From the NCBI GenBank assembly GCA_023515795.1, contig JALGPX010000099.1, positions 6,625 through 42,381 on the forward strand: 35,757 nucleotides of DNA, given 5' to 3'. Source of the DNA: Amoeboaphelidium occidentale. Its lineage: Eukaryota; Aphelidiomycota; Aphelidea. Made by a program: the position numbers and the translations under genes. Below, piece after piece: positions 33,199-35,757 of this stretch (the stretch's first letter is position 1; every line of letters begins with the position of its first letter). Below the pieces are notes generated by a model. It saw only the letters and a list, made by a program, of their open reading frames with translations, was not told the origin of the DNA and searched no databases.

Positions 33199-33552
33199 TC
33201 ACTGCAGATCTTTAATGTATCTCTCCCTTTGCGCATTGAGCTTTTGTTCATTAGATTTTTTCTTTGGTATTAAATCTTTCAGGATTTTTAAATGATTCTG
33301 AAATATTTCTTCTCTGTTCTCGTCATTAGGAATCTTGGACACTCTTGCCAGGTCAAGCATTACAGGCTGAAGAGTCCAGCCGTTCTTAATCTCTGATGGA
33401 AGTAAGCCGATATGATCCCATTTCACCTTTCTATCTTCCTGCTTCCAACCGCACTCAATTATCATTCGATGTAAAGCTATTCTAGCAACTTTCAGTGGAT
33501 CACTCAACAAGCTTTTTGATTCATCGTTCTCAAGTACAGAATCCTCTTTCAT
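33199..33552 (-). CDS. Small ENY2/Sus1-like protein (tentative)
   Basis: A 117-residue single-exon ORF starting MKEDSVLENDES. The region KVARIALHRMIIECGWKQED resembles the first helices of ENY2/Sus1 (LIECGWKD). A later segment, ARVSKIPNDENREEIFQNHL, has the spacing and pattern of its last helices. ENY2/Sus1 is a ~100-residue SAGA/TREX-2 subunit in transcription and mRNA export. The protein is slightly longer and less conserved than a typical ENY2, and the middle does not align well. The C-terminus is a basic helix (NEQKLNAQRERYIKDLQ). If correct, this is the second SAGA subunit in the window. The alternative is an unrelated helical protein. Confidence 0.42.
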   Translation of the reverse strand: MKEDSVLENDESKSLLSDPLKVARIALHRMIIECGWKQEDRKVKWDHIGLLPSEIKNGWTLQPVMLDLARVSKIPNDENREEIFQNHLKILKDLIPKKKSNEQKLNAQRERYIKDLQ

Positions 33553-33596
33553 TACTGAAACGTCAAAAAAGGAGGGATATTATCACTTGTAGATTG

Positions 33597-34038
33597 TCAG
33601 CGAGACTCCCAAGTTGACATTGGACAGAATCGTAACTCATTAGGATATCGACGAATATGAAATACGAACGGCATCATCATGGCATATCGTTTAAGCATAG
33701 AAACTACAATTGTGTCTACTTCCCATAATTCCTTCCACATCTTCTGTTCATTTTCTGCCATGTATTTTTCTTGAGCAAGATCGTCATCAATGAAGAACTT
33801 GGCGACCCAAATGTGACCCTCGCCTTAGGATTTGCACCGGTAGTCCATAAAGCAACCTTTCCGTCTCCTGTATGTTTATAAACATGCAGAAAGAACAATT
33901 TGCGTGGATTGCCAGGCAGTGGGAATTCATCCCTTGCTCGTTGATTAGAACAAATATGAATATGACTAAAGACACTGTTCCCATAACAACCGTCAGGATC
34001 GCCGCGTTTTTGCAATAATGTTCACTTCTCTTTATCAT
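33597..34038 (-). pseudogene. Signal-anchor protein gene with two apparent single-base frameshifts
   Basis: From ATG 34038 the first frame gives a basic N-terminus and one hydrophobic helix (AAILTVVMGTVSLVIFIFVL), up to INEQG near 33935. The coding signal then moves to the next frame (DEFPLPGNPRKLFFLHVYKH ... LWTTGANPK, to 33824), and then to the third (GEGHIWVAKFFIDDDLAQEK ... STWESR, stop 33597-33599). Both shifts look like a missing G in a short G run (GGG near 33932, GG near 33824), and no intron of any size would fit. Sequencing undercalls are as likely as true decay. Intact, the protein would have about 147 residues: one N-terminal anchor and a soluble domain I do not recognise. Its ATG is 45 nt from that of the diverging zinc-knuckle gene. 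Confidence 0.45.
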
Positions 34039-34082
34039 TCTTTCTCTATTGGGTCCACTTTCTTTTCGAAAATTCTCATCAA

Positions 34083-35757
34083 ATGCACATTCCACCTGAT
34101 GCTAGCCAAGATCACAGTGAAAGCAATCCCCATGTAGATCAAGCCTTTCCTATGGATCTTGACACCACGGATCAACCGACTAATATTGTGGAGATTGAAA
34201 TGGAACCGGTTCAAAGAACGGCTGCTTCAGCTGTAGATGTGATATCCACTGGCGATGATGTTGTTGGTGTCTCTTCATCCGCATCAAAACGCAAGAGGAG
34301 AACTCAATGTAAATGCGGATATACAACTCATTTGAACATCTCCCACTCTACGTGCCCATTCAACAAGAAGCTAAAATATAATTCAGTAATCGACCCTGTC
34401 TCAGCAAATGCATCTCCTTTTGTAGCCGCAAACGATCAATCTGCTGATAATGAGAATTCCGTAAAGAAGTGTCCATCCTGCGGGGGGACTGATCACCAGC
34501 GGAAGTCAAGCAAAAAGTGTCCCAAGTATCAAGGAAACTTCGCAGATAGATACAAAGAACATGATCAAGAAGAATCTGAATGTACAGTAAAGTTAGGCTT
34601 GAATACTCTGTATAATCGAAAGTTGGAACCAGAGCAAAAGCAGCTGCTGCATAACGTTATACAAGATGCTGTATATCGGATGGCAGAAATTTATTGTGAA
34701 ACTACTAAATTGCTTCAAGGATACTTGATTTGGATTTTGGAACATGGTGGTAACATCCCCGATATTAGGTTTAGCGATGGCATATTATCACAATTTTTCC
34801 AGGCTGTACAATTTGCGAATGAAAATTCTTATAGAGTTCCAAATACAGTCGCCACTGAAAGCGTTAATAGGTACGTCTCGGAGTTCTATAGTGCCGCAAG
34901 AGGAGAAAAGTCTTTTTGCGACGGATCCGGTCTNTGGTAACATCCCCGATATTAGGTTTAGCGATGGCATATTATCACAATTTTTCCAGGCTGTACAATT
35001 TGCGAATGAAAATTCTCATAGAGTTCCAAAGACAGTCGCCACCGAAAGCGTTAATAGGTACGTCTCGGGGTTCTATAGTGCCGCAAGAGGAGAAAAGTCT
35101 TTTTGCGACGGATCCGGTCTGTCGCATATGATTGCGACAGTTGCGAAAATGTATGGGACAAACTGCATGGTGCATTATTCTTTGAACATGAGAAGATATT
35201 TGAAGCAGGTCCTGTGATTTTATTTGAAGCAATCTATCAGTGAGGATGTGAACGCAAAATCATTTAAGAGAATCGAATCATACCTCCTTAAACAGTTGTG
35301 TAGAGAAGAATATCATAACAATCTTATACAGTTCCCCGTTGATGCGTTAAAATTCAACGATCATTGTAAATCATCTGGAGATTTACAAGAAGATCAGAGA
35401 ACTCTCCTCTCCAAAGTCGTAACAGTTTGGGATAGAATGCTGAATATCATGGAATTTAAAACCGCTGGATCAGAAACAATCAAAAAAACTTGGTGGTCTT
35501 ATATCAATCCGTTCTATAATCTATTAGTCGTGTCAGGCGAATATTGTCTGTCTGAAGCTGAGCAAAGAAGAACAAGCAAAATCAAGGGCCGCTCCCTGCG
35601 ATTATTTAATTTATTTCCCCAAGCTTCTCATCATCTGATGCATATTCCAATTGACAGTACAATATTGGTTGATCTTCTTTCCTCCGTCGGCCTGAAGAAA
35701 TTTGGTTACAAGAACAAAGAAGAATGCGCGGCTGATCCACTGAAAGTTTGGAAATCG
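34083..35757 (+). CDS. Zinc-knuckle protein, interrupted and running off the window (possibly element-derived)
   Basis: From ATG 34083 the ORF encodes an acidic leader, then a basic segment KRKRR and two zinc knuckles: CKCGYTTHLNISHSTCPFNK and CPSCGGTDHQRKSSKKCPKY. A large helical region follows. The reading frame is broken by a 186-nt allelic duplication around one N (34934), and restored when one copy is removed. It then meets an in-frame TGA at 35215-35217 (KQVL-stop), after which the same frame stays open for 180 codons to the window end. That part is rich in typical coding residues, ending near HIPIDSTILVDLLSS and KKFGYKNK. Similar proteins with knuckles of this type occur in many copies in some fungal genomes and are thought to be mobile-element-related; this is recall, not a search. 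The TGA may be a true nonsense mutation, an allele or an error. Partial at the 3' side. Confidence 0.5.
34748..34933. repeat. 186-nt direct repeat, first copy
   Basis: Starts tggtaacatcccc and ends ggatccggtct. It matches 34935-35120 with four differences seen (tat/cat, aat/aag, act/acc, gag/ggg context). It directly abuts the single N. This is a probable allelic contig end and not a tandem duplication. Confidence 0.88.
34934..34934. other. Single ambiguous base joining the two copies
   Basis: The N sits exactly between the two 186-nt copies. The 187-nt insertion shifts the frame by one, which breaks the zinc-knuckle ORF. Confidence 0.9.
34935..35120. repeat. 186-nt direct repeat, second copy
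   Basis: Same length and ends as the first copy, continuing into gtcgcatatg, the real downstream sequence. Three of the four differences seen change an amino acid (Tyr/His, Asn/Lys, Glu/Gly) and one is silent, about 2% divergence. Confidence 0.88.

Noticed and set aside
35215-35217. In-frame TGA as evidence for a reassigned stop codon
   Set aside because: Four other genes in the window (DnaJ, FYV7, ADA3, the ENY2-like gene) end in TGA, so TGA is a normal stop here.

Overview
This is nuclear DNA from a eukaryotic microbe with a very compact genome. About 23 protein-coding genes lie on both strands, many with tiny spliceosomal introns. No rRNA, tRNA or CRISPR array was seen. The genetic code looks standard: TAA, TAG and TGA all end well-conserved genes. 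I hand-placed 23 GT-AG introns of 30-50 nt (mean about 38 nt). Facing genes can end 7, 18, 32 or 48 nt apart. The primase, ADA3, SLX4, FYV7 and dynein light intermediate chain proteins look opisthokont-like. A fungus or close relative (early-diverging or zoosporic) is my best guess, but I cannot exclude an oomycete or another protist, and no species is claimed.

Layout, left to right: DnaJ/TMEM185-like membrane protein (+); small spliced unknown gene (-); SET-MYND methyltransferase (+); a nearly 6-kb PI4-kinase III alpha (-); SRP40/Nopp140 nucleolar phosphoprotein (-, split by an assembly gap); a small spliced NDUFA1-like complex I subunit (-); an ABHD-type lipase and FYV7 rRNA-processing factor in tandem (+); a Sel1-repeat protein (+); the SAGA adaptor ADA3 (+); a TM9SF nonaspanin (-); DNA primase small subunit (+); two tandem paralogous multi-pass membrane proteins of unknown family (-); an SLX4-like nuclease scaffold (+); poly(A) polymerase (-); dynein light intermediate chain (+); a protein with two UAP56-binding-like motifs (+); the splicing factor SMU1 (-); CDP-diacylglycerol synthase (+); an ENY2/Sus1-like small protein (-); a gene with two apparent single-base frameshifts (-); and, at the right edge, an interrupted zinc-knuckle ORF that looks repeat- or element-derived (+).

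Most genes are unrelated housekeeping functions. Some share pathways: PI4KA and CDS are both in phosphoinositide/phospholipid synthesis; SRP40 and FYV7 are both nucleolar; ADA3 and the possible ENY2 are both SAGA subunits; poly(A) polymerase, SMU1 and the UAP56-motif protein all act in mRNA maturation. I see no evidence of a dedicated gene cluster.

Two places (10745-11020 and 34748-35120) show equal-length, nearly identical direct repeats separated only by Ns. They look like unmerged allelic contig ends, not biological duplications, and collapsing each restores a continuous reading frame. Points most worth a second look are the tiny introns, the unknown tandem membrane pair, the DnaJ/TMEM185 architecture, the conserved dynein adaptor-binding helix, and the interrupted right-edge ORF.
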